DNA of 64,000 nt from Carpediemonas membranifera (Eukaryota; Fornicata), in the NCBI GenBank assembly GCA_019828565.1, contig JAHDYR010000046.1, positions 1 to 64,000 on the forward strand, in the 5' to 3' direction. The position numbers and the translations under genes were made by a program. Of this stretch, positions 9,826-21,700 are shown piece after piece. A model generated the notes under the pieces. That model searched no databases. It saw nothing but the letters and a program-made list of their open reading frames with translations, and was not told the DNA's origin. Positions within the stretch are counted from its first letter, which is position 1. Every line of letters starts with the position of its first letter.

Positions 9826-11018
9826 TACGCGTCAGGAAGGGCCTAGGGGCAGCAAGGGAGGAGGACATCATAACCATGGCCATGCTATACGAGTGGTGGC
9901 CCTCGAAGGAGGCTACGGCTCATCAAGGAGTCTGGGGCTGCGACGACCTAGCAGAGAGCCTCAGGGACTATGAGAAGGTCATAGTCAACGTCAAGGCTCC
10001 CAGGAACAGGGGTAGGATCACCCTAGGGGCGAGCTTCATCCCGAGAGACTGGGGCATGGTCAGGATCAGCGAGGCTGGGACCATCCTAAGCCGCATGCGC
10101 AAGGAAGGGGCCAGACTAGTCTCGGCAGCTATCCCGGACGAGCCCAGAGCCAACACAGTCAATGTCCCAGGCATCACGTATGTCCCCACCATCGACGGAA
10201 AGTCCGAACAGCCATACCAAAGTAGGTTCTTCGACAACGGCCTGGAGGAAAAGGCGAGGCGGATTAGCACCAGGATGGTGGGCAGGCACTTCGGCCAGGA
10301 CGCGGATCAAGGACATCACGACCAGCATGGAGACAGGGAAGAGGACAGAAGGGTAGGACACGGAGCCGGCGGTAGAGCTGGTGTCAGAGCTGACGACAGA
10401 ACCGGCGACAGAGCTGGTAACATGAACAGGACCTCGGATCGTAACCACGGAGGAGACGACAGGGAGAGACAGGACAACACGGGAACGCAGATGAGAGGCT
10501 CGTTCAGCGGGAACACCTGGGCCGGTAGAGGCTCAGAGGGAGGCATGGACAACAGCAAGGATCACTCTTCCTCCACGACGCTCAAGCGCAAGGAGGGCAG
10601 CACGAGTAGGATCATGGACTCGGACAGCGGAAAGAGAAGCAGGCACGAAGAGGACATGGACTGGGAGTCTGGAAGCAGACAGGCAACCGGCATGGACTCG
10701 GAGAAGCTGCGGCTCCGAAAGCAGTTGGCAGAGGCGCAACAAGAGATCTCAGCGCTCAAGGCTGCCCGACTCATGCAAGAGCAAGGCCACGGAAGGTTGG
10801 TGCTCTCCGGCGTCGCGACTAAGCCCAGCAAGGAGAAGCCCACGATCCCCCGGCACAAGCACAAGAAGGCTAAGAAGGCCAAGCAGATCTCACCCATGGA
10901 CCTGATGACCCAGTTCATCACGGTAATGCAGAGTCTACAAGGACAGCAAGTGAGTCAGGCCGAGGACAGCTGCAGCGGCAGTGGGGGAGTCCACGGAGGA
11001 GGAGTAAGGACATGGTAA
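9822..11018 (+). CDS. LINE ORF1 protein
   Basis: A 398-residue protein preceding the endonuclease-RT ORF. Residues 1-140 form a folded-looking N-terminal region; about 150-290 is low-complexity and rich in Arg, Asp, Gly and His; about 290-320 (LRLRKQLAEAQQEISALKA) is a probable coiled coil; then a Lys-rich basic segment. Such a layout fits an ORF1 RNA-binding chaperone that assembles with LINE RNA. No CCHC knuckle or RRM is recognisable. The first ATG lies at the junction with DIRS element D, so the true start may have been lost. Confidence 0.7.
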   Translation: MVRVRKGLGAAREEDIITMAMLYEWWPSKEATAHQGVWGCDDLAESLRDYEKVIVNVKAPRNRGRITLGASFIPRDWGMVRISEAGTILSRMRKEGARLVSAAIPDEPRANTVNVPGITYVPTIDGKSEQPYQSRFFDNGLEEKARRISTRMVGRHFGQDADQGHHDQHGDREEDRRVGHGAGGRAGVRADDRTGDRAGNMNRTSDRNHGGDDRERQDNTGTQMRGSFSGNTWAGRGSEGGMDNSKDHSSSTTLKRKEGSTSRIMDSDSGKRSRHEEDMDWESGSRQATGMDSEKLRLRKQLAEAQQEISALKAARLMQEQGHGRLVLSGVATKPSKEKPTIPRHKHKKAKKAKQISPMDLMTQFITVMQSLQGQQVSQAEDSCSGSGGVHGGGVRTW

Positions 11019-11338
11019 AGCAGTATTCTTTCAAGGAACAAGCAACATTTTCTTTATAATTCACAAGCCCTGGCTCCCACCCAGGGCCCGGCATTAGCTG
11101 AAATGCACTGCCGGTAGGCTGTAGCGGCAGCCAAAGGGGGGTCACGTCATATCGTCCCCCTCCTAAGTACCCTGCCCGAAGAATGGAAGGTCACCAGGTG
11201 GTAACAAGGTTGGCCTGACAAGGGTCACCGAGACCGGCATCTAGGCCCCTTGTTAGGACAAGGATAGCAGGAGAGGAGCGGGAAGCTGGGGCTCCCAAAT
11301 TCTGGGAATTCGCAGGATAAGGAAACAGGACAAAGGCA
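11019..11338 (+). other. Inter-ORF spacer of the APE LINE
   Basis: 320 bp between the ORF1 stop and the ORF2 ATG. Nothing gene-like is seen. It may contain the signal for ORF2 translation. Confidence 0.5.
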
Positions 11339-14300
11339 ATGGTAACCTACAAGATACTTAGTCTGAACACAGAGGGACACATAGGAAGAGGAAAGGACTT
11401 CACGGCGTCTATGGCAACGGCGATTCAGCTAAGGTTGAAGGACATAGAGGCAGTACTCATACAAGAGACATGGAGAACGGCGAATACGAGGGTTCATTGC
11501 TTCATGGACCTTGACTACGCACTAGCAGGGAGGGAGACGGAAGAGGACCTGGTCTTAGCCAACGAAAAACGAAAGGCGGATGTCAAAAGTCAGCACCGCA
11601 TCAACCGACAACTAGGCATAGCAGGCAATGACGAACCTGCGCCAAGATGGAAGGGAACAAGGGAAGGCATCGGCACGATAGTGAGCCCACACGCAACTGC
11701 AAAGTGGGACATCGGCATAACGGACAGCCTATCGGGAAGAGTGCAAGCCAGCATAATGAGAACCGGCAGGGACATACTAGTCATCAACGTGTATGGCCCT
11801 CCATCCGGCCACAGCAAGCAGGAGAAGGATGGATTCAGGGACACTATACAGAAGATCATGGACATGAAAGGGAGCATGGAGGCCATAATTATGGGAGACT
11901 GGAACATCGACCCAGGCCAGATGGAAAGATCCACCCGGTGGAAGGATATGATGGAGAAGCACAGGCTCAAAGCCATCATACCCAAGTCTGGGACGCTCAC
12001 ATCAGGAACATCAACCCCGGACTTTGCAGTGACAACACCAGGAATCCAGGGGGCGGAGATTGAGGTGGTAGAGTCTCAGAAGGTCGGGGTATGGGGCTCA
12101 GCACACAATGGAATCACACTAGCATGGAAGGAACAACGGTACTATGGCAGAAGTGAGCGAGACGTGGCTCTGGCCATACCCGAGGTGCACACCTGGCCCA
12201 TGAAAAAGAAGGAGGGGCCAGTCACAGTCTCAAAGCTGAACAGGATCAAGAGCTCGGACCAATGGGAAGAGACTATAAGAGCATGCATGGGCGACCCAGT
12301 GAACAACAGGGGAGCAAAGGCAAGGGACAAAGTGTTCGGGAACGGAGTGTGGAGCGAACTCCAGCGAACCCCATGGACAGAAATAGGCAACAGGACCAGG
12401 AAGGAAAGGATGAAAGAGGAGCTGGAGAAATACTGGGGAGAGCGCAGGGCCAAATGGGTGGCCGACATCAGCAGAAGTGCAAAAAGGGGGTATAGGGCCT
12501 CAAGGGCCTCAGTGGAAGCTGCCATCAGAAGGTGGTGGTGTGACAACCAATACAAGGGAATACCGGAGAGCCTCCTCAAGGACGGAGTGATAACCACGGA
12601 CAAGGCGGCCATCAGCGAGATCCTCTTGCAACAGTATGCTAGAGTCAGCAGAGGCAGGGAACCCACCTGGAAGACATGGAGGGGCAGGGACGGAAATGAG
12701 TTCAAGGAAAGCGAGGTCAAAGCCGCAATCAAAAGGATCAGGAGGGACACCGCACCAGGGCCTGACCTCACATCTGGAGACATGCTGAGAGAGCTGGATG
12801 AGAAAGGCCTTAGGGAAGTGACGAGGCTCATCAACAGGGTCTACAGGGAGGGCGACGTACCCAAAGCATGGAAGTATGCCACAGTGTCGGCCATACACAA
12901 GACAGGGAAGCCAAGGGTCAAGCCGGAATCATATAGACCAATATCCTTGACACCACTGCTGTACAGGGTCTATGGTAGATTGCTCAAGATACGTCTGGAA
13001 GCAGCAACGAAAAGGTTCATACCAAGAGAACAGGCTGGTTTCCAGTCAGACAGGGACGTCATCCAGCAGATACAGTACATTGTGCAGCGGCACCAGGAGG
13101 GGGTGAGACCACGTCAATCTTTCTGGACATCGAGAAGGCATATGACACGGTACCAAGGGACATTCTCATGGATAAGCTACAGGGTATGGGGGTGGAGGAG
13201 CACTTGATCAGGGCAATTCAAGGCACAATAAAGGAAACCTGGATATCAGTCAAGGGGGCAAAGGCATGGGAAAAGAACCAACAGGGGAGTTAAGCAAGGG
13301 TGCGTCCTGGCACCGACACTGTTTGTGCTGTTCATGGCTAACTGGCCCCCACCTGGCCAGAAAGAAAAATCAAGGGAGAACGGTACGACATCAGAGAACC
13401 GCCAAGGACCACGAGCCACCTCAGCGACCGACTACCGGCAGCACTTACCATGTTTGTGGATGACACTGCGGTCACAGGGAGCAAACCGGAGCATAGCCAG
13501 ATGGTCGCCAACATAATGGTGGACATAATCAGAGAGCATGAAATGAGGGTGAACGCCCAGAAGAATGTAATGATTAGCGTGGACAGAACAGCCCTAGTCA
13601 GGATCGAGGGGGTAACACTACTGCCAGAGAAGGAGGCGAGATACCTGGGATTATGGATCGCAAGTGGGAAGGACCCTATGTCGGCCTGCATAAGGCGGAA
13701 ACAGGAGCAGAGCGAAAGGTACAAGAGACTGGTGAGATGGGCAGGGTGGACCAGGGCAAACATGCCAGCACTAGCGAGCAGGCTACTACTGGAAATATAT
13801 ATATGGCCCAGGATCCTCTTCGGAGTCGAGGTGTGGGGGAACGCACCGGGAGGTAGAAGGATCTGGAATGACTGGCAGGGAATCATGGCAGGAACAGGAC
13901 CGGGAGGGGCGCAGCCATGAGGCTGATGAATGGATGGGTGGACCTCCAGGCACACATGGAATGGCTGGCAGTCAAAAGGATAGTCAACTACAGGGACCAG
14001 GATATACCAGTCAGAAACAGAGAATGGGGGGCGGGGCACGGTTATGTGGGAAGCTAGGGAGAGAGTGCAGCATCTACTGGAGGGCACCAGAGAGGGAGCC
14101 CCTAAACCAGCGCTACTGGATTATGGCATGGAAACGATCAGGGAGGGGGTGGATGAAGCGGTGCAAAAGCCGTACGGCACTAGGACTAATGGAAATCATG
14201 GGGACAAGGAAATTAAGCAAGTGTCTGCAAGGTAAGCCTACGGTAGACCGAAAGGCTGGGAAGGGGCAAAGCAGGGCGGAATGGAAGAGAATTGTATCCA

Positions 14301-14785
14301 TTGCAGCCAATGTCAGCCCATCCCCATCGTCGGCAGAGAGAGGGGAGGGCCCTATGAGAGCCATCACAGAGCTGGCCCAAGGCGCTGACCTGAAGAGAGA
14401 AATTAGCAGACTATGCCCCCTATGCTCGGAGGAGTCGGAGGTGAGCCTGTTCTACAGGATCATTAGGGAAAAGCCAGGACCAGCAAGGAAGCAGGAAATG
14501 ATCAGGGAGTGGGCAGAGGGCCAGAGGCTAGGATCGGCAGCGCACATAATCTGTGAATGCCCGGCATTAGACAGGGGAGAAGCTTGGACAAAGCTGTGGA
14601 CAGCAGCGAAGCACAAAACTAAGGACTTGGAAGTAAGGCAGGGCCCCCAGGGCGAATGGTACCAGGAAAGACCCATCCTAGAATTACAGCAACTAATAAT
14701 ATGGGGCTCGGAGGACATTTGGGAAGGCCTCACGGCAGGACTACGGGAACTGGCAAAGGTTTACAACAGCTTCAAGGTGGAATAG
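11339..14785 (+). pseudogene. LINE ORF2: APE endonuclease, RT, C-terminal zinc site; frameshifted
   Basis: Starts at 11339 with an exonuclease/endonuclease/phosphatase fold: QETW (catalytic Glu), MGDWNID and SAHNGI (the usual SDH site). RT follows with APGPD, SYRPISL, EQAGFQSDR, the first Asp in FLDIEKAYDT (a shifted frame from about 13100), GVKQGC, then MFVDDT near 13450. The C-terminus carries CPLC and HIICEC, a CCHC-type zinc site. There are three breaks: a G5 run near 13093, shared with copy 2; an A4 near 13272, where copy 2 has A3; and one near 13910. The product would nick DNA and reverse-transcribe LINE RNA at the target. Confidence 0.88.
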
Positions 14786-15555
14786 AAGCATTTCATGAAC
14801 CCCTGACTCCAGGACCGGGAAGGGATGGACAAGGAATCAGCCATGGACCACCCTCGCTGGTGCTAAGCTCCTGGGATCAGTGAGGAAAGGCCCCACGTAT
14901 CCCGGTAGCCAGGAACCAAAGCAAGGGAAGGAACGACTGCAAGGAAAGAACAGGAAGGACAGACCAGAAATAAGAAAGAAAGGACATGCGACAAGGACAG
15001 AGCAAGGATAAGGTCAAGGAAATCCATATTCATATGGTTGCACCACTCGTTGGGACCCCAAGGAAACTGCAGGGACTGGCCACGGGGGTCGGAGGGGCAC
15101 AGGTGCCCCTGCCGCCCTTGTTAACGACATGGGAAACCAAGGACATGTAGTGCAAGCGAAATGTTGTAAGGGGTAACAGGACAACCAGGCCCAGTCAGCC
15201 TGGGGGTACACCGCCCATGCCCTGACCCACGCCACCTAACCGGGGTAGACAGCATGGACTTAGTCACTTTCCCCGCCTTCGGGTAGGCCTCTTAACAGAG
15301 TCGAGGGGGCATGGAATTGGGGAACCGGACAGACGAGAGGGTGCCGTGGCTGAACGGCTCTACAAGGACTGCAGGGAAGCAAGGAGTGTCATAGTCAAGG
15401 TTCTGCAGGACGATCCTGCCTGTCAATGCCCCGAGGACAGACCCCCAGGCTCCCCGGATAGTTGCCGGACTTTCAGGGAGACATGAAAGCATATTTGCAC
15501 GGAGATGGCCGCAGGGCCTCTGGGGCGATTGGAATCGGCTTTCCGCGGAGACAGT
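14786..15555 (+). other. 3' untranslated region of the APE LINE
   Basis: Conserved at 55770-56520 in the inverted copy. Not coding. Ends at the GCGGAGACAGTAGCACC segment, where it meets DIRS RT sequence; copy 2 continues for about 140 bp to a TTTCTTTC-type tail. Confidence 0.75.
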
Positions 15556-16870
15556 AGCACCCGGCTAGGAGTAGGTCCCTCTCCTGAATGTCGCTCGTCC
15601 ATCTCCGCAGGCCTTCCTCCATTGCCCATAGCTCCTTCGCGTTGATGCTCTTGGAGCATTGTGCCTCTGAGAACCTGCCCTGGATGTTGAGGGACGTGTC
15701 TTCGACAAACAGCGTCGCGCCGAACGCATAGTCCGACGCGTCGGTCTCCATACGAAGTACCTGGCCTCTTGGGCCGAAGTACCATGCCGGATCGGATGAT
15801 AGCTGTCTGGCCCACCACCGCAGGTCCGTTCGTAGGTCCTGGGGCAGGCTGGACTTTGGGTACCGCACTCGGTCGTCGCAGCCAGCGATCCTGACCTGCA
15901 GCTCTCTGAGCCGGACAAGTGCCCGCGTCCCTAGTGCGAACCGGCAGAAGAGTAGCTTTCCGTGAAGGGTCTGAAGGTCCCGCTTTGTGTGTCTCTTGAG
16001 TTGCAGGTTGGCTATGAGTCTGCTGTACTGAGCCCTCTTCTCCTCTGGCAGCGACATCGTCATCTCGCGCAAGTCGACTATCACGCCCAAGTAAGTTACC
16101 CTCTGGGACGGGGTCAAGTGGCACTTCTCTCTCGATAGGACGACTCCAAGTGAGTCCAAGATCTCTAAGATCCGTGGGACCTGGGCGCTCAACGACTCTC
16201 TCGAGCGACTGATTATGAGCAGATCGTCCAGATACACGTATATTATCAGTCCTTCGAGAAGTGAGCGCAAGATCTTCGCCATCTGTGACGTAACCGACTG
16301 AAACTGCCGTGGCGCCGTTGAGAGGCCGAAAGGGAGTCCTCTCCATCTGTATTGTTCTCCCTCGAACGAGAATCCGAGTTCCTGTCGTGAGTTCTCCTCC
16401 ACTAGGAGCTGGTAGTACCCGGACTTCATGTCCAATGTTATTCCCCACGAGTTTCTCGGAACGCCATGCTGTATCTCTGCTAGGCCCCTCAGCCTGAATG
16501 TTAGGTCCTCTTGGTATGCATTGACCGGTCTCAGGTCGTGTATCAGACGGTAGCTGCCTGCGATCTTCTTCTCTAATGTAAACAGGGGGCATATTGTCGT
16601 CGCCTCGCCCTTCTCTATTGCTTTCTGTTGCAGTAGCTCCTCTAGTAGAGCCTTCATCGTGTCTGTCTCCTTCTGGAGGTGCGCATTGAGCGCCGGTGCT
16701 GCCGGGGTGACCTTCACTCCCTCTCGTAACAGTTGCACCACCTCCCTGCTGGCCCCGAGGGCCTCCCACCTCATCCACCGACGGCTCATCGAGCCCGTCA
16801 GCCCCTGTATACACTGGGTGGAGGTGTCTTGCTGATCTTCTTGTGCTTCTTCTCTTTCCATTGCAAACAA
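15556..16870 (-). CDS. DIRS-like RT-RNase H, 3' truncated
   Basis: Starts at 16870. Leader RRWMRWEALGAS and LLREGV; RT motifs LIHDLRPVN, TLDMKSGYYQ, LPFGLSTAP and IYVYLDDLLI; thumb LSREKCHLTP; RNase H start with METDASDYAFGA and INAKELWAM. The frame runs intact for about 440 residues and then enters LINE sequence at 15555, so the remaining RNase H, downstream domain and recombinase are lost. Best-preserved RT of this DIRS subfamily in the window. Confidence 0.88.
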
Positions 16871-16933
16871 ACTCTTCGAAGTATATCGAGCCTTTTATAG
16901 TCATCGGGTTCAGGCTTAACCATTCTCTGGCCT

Positions 16934-17470
16934 CTACTGGGCCCGCCCCGGTCCGAGGTCGGTTGCCGGGGCACGACGGTTGTTGTTGTTGAAGCGGGGA
17001 GAGTTGCTGCTGAAGCCGCCGAAGCCTCTCTGGAACCGCTTGGGTCGAGGAGGCGGTGGGGTGGCCTTGGCCGCCTTGGCGGCCAGCACTACGAAGCGTT
17101 GCGCGTCTCGTTCTTCTCTCGAAATAGCCATGAAGTAGCGCGCAGCGGTGTCGGAGTGGCTGTCATATAGCCGTAGGAACTCGAGTCTGCGCTCGAAGAC
17201 CGCCTCGATCGCGGCTTCGATCTGGTTGACGCGCGTCATCTCCGGGTTGTTGAGGATACCTCTGATGTCGGCAAGTGTCTCGCGGAGGTGGTCGTACTCC
17301 TTAGCAACGGCTCCTATCCGAGACGGGCGTCTCGGGTCCCGTGTACTGTCCTTAACCGATGAAACCTCCGAACGGAGTGCCGTAATGACGTTCTGCTGCT
17401 GTTGTATGAGCTCAGCAAGGCTCTCCATGGTGACAGGCGGCGGATCAGCGTTATCCGGTGTCGCCTTCGG
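16934..17470 (-). CDS. DIRS-like gag (element F)
   Basis: ORF from 17428, with likely upstream residues to an ATG near 17470 in a frame offset by one base (MAEGDT, then NADPPPVTM). Residues 1-60 are coiled-coil-like (LIQQQQNVITAL), the middle contains FERRLEFLRLYDS, and the C-terminus is rich in Pro, Arg, Phe, Gly and Asn with runs of Asn, consistent with RNA binding. It sits just upstream of the RT ORF, as expected for gag. Confidence 0.65.
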   Translation of the reverse strand, partial: PKATPDNADPPPVTMESLAELIQQQQNVITALRSEVSSVKDSTRDPRRPSRIGAVAKEYDHLRETLADIRGILNNPEMTRVNQIEAAIEAVFERRLEFLRLYDSHSDTAARYFMAISREERDAQRFVVLAAKAAKATPPPPRPKRFQRGFGGFSSNSPRFNNNNRRAPATDLGPGRAQ

Positions 17471-17720
17471 CCATCCTCACGGTTTCTGCTGGAGGGATAC
17501 GATCTGCTCGCGATCGGGACGGATCAAGACCGTATCCACAATCATATCTTTCGAGATTTTTTAAATATTTTGGCCATCTTTCTCGTGTCCCCGGAATCCT
17601 GTTCTGACACGCCCTGACCCAGCAGTGTCAGGGCGTGAGCCACGCCCGAGGCGTGATAGCTTACATATCGATGATGTCTGACTAGGCAGACACTCACATT
17701 CACTTATGAATTCTCCTGGG

Positions 17721-17949
17721 GGGCGGAACATTTACATGATTCGTCGCGTAATGTTCCCTGTGCCCGCGGTCCCGCGGACTGTAAAACGTCGTGGTGTCAA
17801 GAGGACCCCTGGGTCACGGGTTCCATGGCTTCATTGCCTAGCCCACTTTGGCTTCGGCTCTTCCCTCAACGTCCTGTTAACTCGCCGGACCTGAGTACGT
17901 CTCGCGTTATTGCTCCTTTTGTTTTGTTTCCACTGAGCTTGTGGAATGT
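17721..17949. other. Host intergenic DNA, no gene seen
   Basis: Between the right terminus of DIRS-like element F and the tRNA-like sequence. It contains a short GGAACATTTAC/GTAATGTTCC inverted repeat (17726-17757) but no recognisable gene. Confidence 0.5.
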
Positions 17950-17950
17950 C

Positions 17951-18024
17951 TGACCCCAACTGGAATCGAACCCGCGACCCTCCGTCTCTCAGGCTGGGGG
18001 CCTAACCATCTGAGCTACGGCTGG
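17951..18024 (-). pseudogene. Degenerate tRNA-like sequence with A and B boxes
   Basis: On the minus strand it has a good pol III A box (TAGCTCAGATGG) and B box (GGTTCGATTCC), but the acceptor and anticodon stems do not close and no anticodon can be assigned. It could be a decayed tRNA gene or a tRNA-derived SINE head. It lies 166 bp from the intact tRNA-Arg. Confidence 0.5.
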
Positions 18025-18190
18025 AGCGCTTTCGGGATTTTGCGATTTGCGGTCCCCGGTGTTGTTCTCGGTTTCTTCAGCCATCTGGCCGTAATTGATT
18101 CGATCCCGATTCGTTCGGCTCGAATAAATCGAATCAGGCAGATCCATCGCCCATGCTCCATTATCTCACGCCGGAGCTGACGTCTCATGC

Positions 18191-18264
18191 GGGCGGTTGG
18201 CTCAATTGGATAGAGTACCTGACTACGGATCAGGTGGTTGCAGGTTCGAGTCCTGCATCGCTCG
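18191..18264 (+). tRNA. tRNA-Arg (anticodon ACG)
   Basis: A full cloverleaf can be folded by eye: acceptor GGGCGGT/ATCGCTC with two G-U pairs, D stem GCTC/GAGT, anticodon stem CCTGA/TCAGG with loop CTACGGA (anticodon ACG, decoding CGU), T stem GCAGG/CCTGC with loop TTCGAGT, discriminator G. No CCA is encoded, and a TTTT terminator follows at 18267-18270. Its 3' end is the insertion target of the adjacent endonuclease LINE; the last 12 bases recur at 22020 and 51217. Confidence 0.95.
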
Positions 18265-18269
18265 AATTT
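18253..18269 (+). repeat. 17-bp target-site repeat, copy 1 (tRNA-Arg 3' end)
   Basis: CTGCATCGCTCGAATTT, the tRNA 3' arm plus trailer. Identical at 22020-22036 (between the tandem LINE copies) and 51217-51233 (beyond the second copy). It marks the site-specific target of the LINE. Confidence 0.9.
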
Positions 18270-18721
18270 TATATCACTCTTTGCGGTCGTTGACTCCGAC
18301 TCGGTCGTCGCTAGACTAGGCTAGCCACCTAACTCATACTCCCAAAGGGGGGTAAAGGATTTATTCTTCTCGGGCTCCTTTGGGCCCGATGTGCCTTCGG
18401 GCATTCGAAATTCTGATGCCATAAACTGCACGTTTCCGTGCGCCCTCTCGGGCGTCTCAGCACCCCGGGTGCCAATGGGCTCGAGTGGTGCTCGATGGCG
18501 CTCTCGCGGCTTACTGCGTTAAACGGCGTAAAGGAACACGGTTTGCGTTCACTTTCAGCAGCAGCGCGCATCTGAGCACCAAGGCTCGATTTTGCGCAAT
18601 TTCACGCATCCACTCGCACAAAACGTACCAAAACTCCTTGAAAGGAGCTACTTCTCCGCAAAAGACAACGAAAGTAACCAAAGTGAGATCAAAACAGCGA
18701 AATGTTGTGGTATTCCCGTTC
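18265..18721 (-). other. 3' UTR of the RLE LINE
   Basis: Shared with the second copy (22032-22261 and 25751-26118). Contains short inverted repeats (GGGCTCC/GGGCCC, GTGCCTTCGGGC) and, at 18420-18431, a match to the recurrent CATAAASTGCRC motif. The role of the 3' UTR in priming is inferred from the family. Confidence 0.75.
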
Positions 18722-21700
18722 TTACTCACTCACAATGTCCTGCCCAGCAGCAGCCGCGCGTTCGCGAGCAGCTTGGGCTTGTGTCAGCCAATCCACGATG
18801 GCTCTGCACTGCCACTTCCAATTGGCAACGAAAACCCGGTCCACGAGACGATCCTTGGCCGCGTTGTCCAGCAGCTTCATCTCGACCAGCCTCTCTGGCC
18901 AGGGCACACCGCCAGCCTTCCAGGGCGCGCAACGGCCGCTCGAACTGACAACAGCAGGCACCATATCAACGTTGAAGTGCTGATACTGCTTCACCTTATC
19001 AGCCCGCGCGTCGGAGACGTAGTCCGAGCAGACGATGTCAATGACGGGTTTCACACCGCCCTCGTCGGGCCTGACTTCGACGTCCATGCGCACTCTGTAC
19101 GGCCGCAAAGGATGCTTCGCCTCTGCAGACTTCGGCGTCAGCCACCTCTCAGGCCTGGCTGCCACGCCCTCCTCCTTGAGGGTCCTGATCACTTCGTCCC
19201 GGATGGCGTCATGCCGCTGCACCTTTGCGTCACCGCGTAGGCACGGGCACACCACCGCGTGCGACCAGCCCTTCATAGCCACAGTACGACTGTGCTTCTC
19301 AGAGCAGATCGGGCACACTCCAGCCGCGTCGCTAAAGGCGGGCCGGCCCAGGTGGTCGGCGATCATGGCCCGGTCGACCTCGTGGCGGTTCGACTGCCTC
19401 GTGACAGAGACTGGGTCGGACTTGAGCATAGCGCTGATGATGTTGGGCGCGACGACGCTGTCCTTCACCGCAGGGTTGGTGTTGAAATTATGTTCCTTCA
19501 ACAGGCACACCAACTCGTGCTGCGGCTTGTCCTTGCCGACCGCCTTCAGCGCTGCCTCATCCTTGGGCCAATCCTTCACGTTGGCGCCCAGCGCGAGGAC
19601 CTTATCCAGGTCGGGCCGGCTGAGGCCAAACTCCAGCAGATGCCGGGAGGCCCCCAGGTAGGCGGGAGCCCAGACATCGAGCGGCATCGGCAAGCCGAGA
19701 CCGCCCGCATGCACCGGCAGCCCTAGCCGCCGGCAGAACTTCTTCATCTCTTCCGCATCGGTGATCTTGTCTTGCAGGATGTCCAAGACGGCTGGGGCAA
19801 TACACTGCCGTTCAAAGACGGCCGTCTTGCCCAGCAAATTGCCCTGGCCTGTGGTAGACTTGATCGTGGGGAGAACGTTGCGGTAGAAATGTATGGGGAT
19901 GGTGAGCGCAGACACCCTGACGATCGTCAGAGCCACCGCCGTGGCCTTCGACCCGATCTCCCGGCAGAGCTCCTTGGCGGCGTCGAGCACGGCCTTCACC
20001 TTCTTCAGGATCTTGGTACAGCACTCAACGTGGAAGGCTGAGGAGACGGAGATGGGGATACCCACCAGCTTGAAAGACTGCGCCCGCGTCACCTGGTCCG
20101 AAGCGTTGTTGTCGTCCCGCGACTCGCGATGAGCGACCGCACACTTGGACCGGTTCAACGGCATCCCAACACTCGCAAAGAGCTGCTCCGACCGAGAGAC
20201 GAATGAATTCGCCTTCCGGCCCGTCTCGTAGTCTTGCAGGGGGCTCGGGATGGACGCCGAAACGTCATCCTGGTATCCGCGAACAGTGAAGTCCGGGAAT
20301 TCCCCGCGCAACTGCGTCAGCAGAGGAACATGCCCAGCGAGAAGAGGAGTGGGGAGAGAGGATCACCCTGGTGGATGCCCTCCTCCGAGGCCCACACCTC
20401 GCCAGTCGTCGTCAGCAGCAAGCCGCTGGCGTACATTCGGCGGAGGTAGGGGCCGAGTACGGGAATATATGCCTCGACCACCTTCACGAGATAATCTCGG
20501 GACATCGTGCCATACGCGTTGGACATGTCCAACGTCACGATGGTGCTCCCGTTCATGTACTCGTTCAGCGTGGCCGTCGCCAGCCGCTCCAGGCCGGCTG
20601 ATTCGCCAAGCCCGAATTGGTCCCCCATCAACTCATCCTCGACGACAAGCCTTGGGAAGACGACTGTTGCGGCGACCTTAGCCGCCAGCCGGCGCAGCAC
20701 CTCGCCTATTGCGACAGGGCGGACCCCACCGCAATCCTTCGGCACCGGCACCAGGATCGCGTGTGCGAAGATCGACGTGTACTCCTCACCGTCCAGGATG
20801 TCCTGCAAGACAGGCTCCAAGGCGGCTACGAGGTCTCCACGCCTCACGCTCGCGGCAATGCGCAGGTGTAGCGCTGACAGGCCCGACGGTCCAGGGGCGG
20901 ATTCCGGCGAAAGGCTCATGAGTGCGGCCTTGATCTGCTTGCGCGAGACCGTGATGGCACTGAGCGGGTTCGCCGGCACGTCGGGGAGGGAGATGTTCGG
21001 CACAAGCCCTGTCGGAGAAGACAGCTTCTCCTTCAGAGACTGATTGATCTCGTCAGGCGTGAGGGTCGTCTCCGACCCCGTGATCGTTGTCACTGCCTTG
21101 GAGATGAAGCCACGTATGGCCAAGTTCCACGCGCGCCTTGTGCGGTTGGCTCTCGGCCTGCGAGCCGAGACCTTCGGGGGTGCGTACAAGGTCTGCGCGT
21201 ACGAGCACAGTCTCGCGGCGGCAGCAAGTTTGGCGTCCGTGCCTTCGGCGTCGGCGATTGCCTTCAGGCGGCTGATCAAGCCCTCCGCGAACCCGGCGCG
21301 ACGGCGCTTGGGTGGGCGAGCTTACCCAGGAAGAGGGCCTTCGCTGGGTCGAGGAAACAGTCTGGGCGGACGGGGGCCGTCGCTCTGCGCTGATTGAACT
21401 CTGGCGTCTGGGACGCGTCGAGTGTAACGCTGGACGGGCCCTCGCTTGCCTGGCTTGCTGGGCGTTGAGGGGTCTGACTCGGAGCCGGCGGTTGGCTCGG
21501 AATCGGCGGGCGGGGGACGGGGGCAGACTGAGTCTGGGGTGAAGGGCTGAGGGCGCGGGCGGTGTCGGTTGACCCAACAGGCGCACCAGCGATCCGGGCG
21601 ACAGTCCTCACGACTTCGGCTGCATGAGCAGGCGCTGTATCGATCATTGTCATGCGAGACTTCGTGACGTTGGGCGCATTGCGACCCTCGTATGCCACGG

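Larger units (their letters stand above)
9822..15555 (+). mobile_element. APE-type LINE, copy 1 (two ORFs)
   Basis: Plus-strand non-LTR retrotransposon with ORF1 (nucleic-acid-binding type) and ORF2 (apurinic endonuclease plus RT plus C-terminal zinc site). A 5'-truncated second copy lies inverted at 55632-59226. Both ends of this copy abut DIRS RT sequence with no target duplication; relative to copy 2, about 140 bp of the 3' end is missing. That suggests the junctions are recombination breakpoints, not a clean insertion. Confidence 0.9.
15556..17720 (-). mobile_element. DIRS-like element F, 5' part (gag and RT)
   Basis: Minus-strand relative of element C: shared right terminus (17674-17720), gag at 16934-17470, and RT ending at 15556 within RNase H where the LINE 3' end begins. 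The recombinase part is absent. Flanking sequence to the right (17721 on) appears to be host DNA carrying tRNA genes. Confidence 0.8.

Noticed and set aside
17951-18024. A second functional tRNA gene
   Set aside because: A and B boxes are good, but the acceptor and anticodon stems do not pair and no anticodon loop can be assigned.
18485-20680. Many plus-strand open frames across the RLE LINE, repeated at 47943-50590
   Set aside because: They mirror the minus-strand ORF in both copies and have no domain; low-complexity Arg/Pro/Ser content typical of antisense frames.
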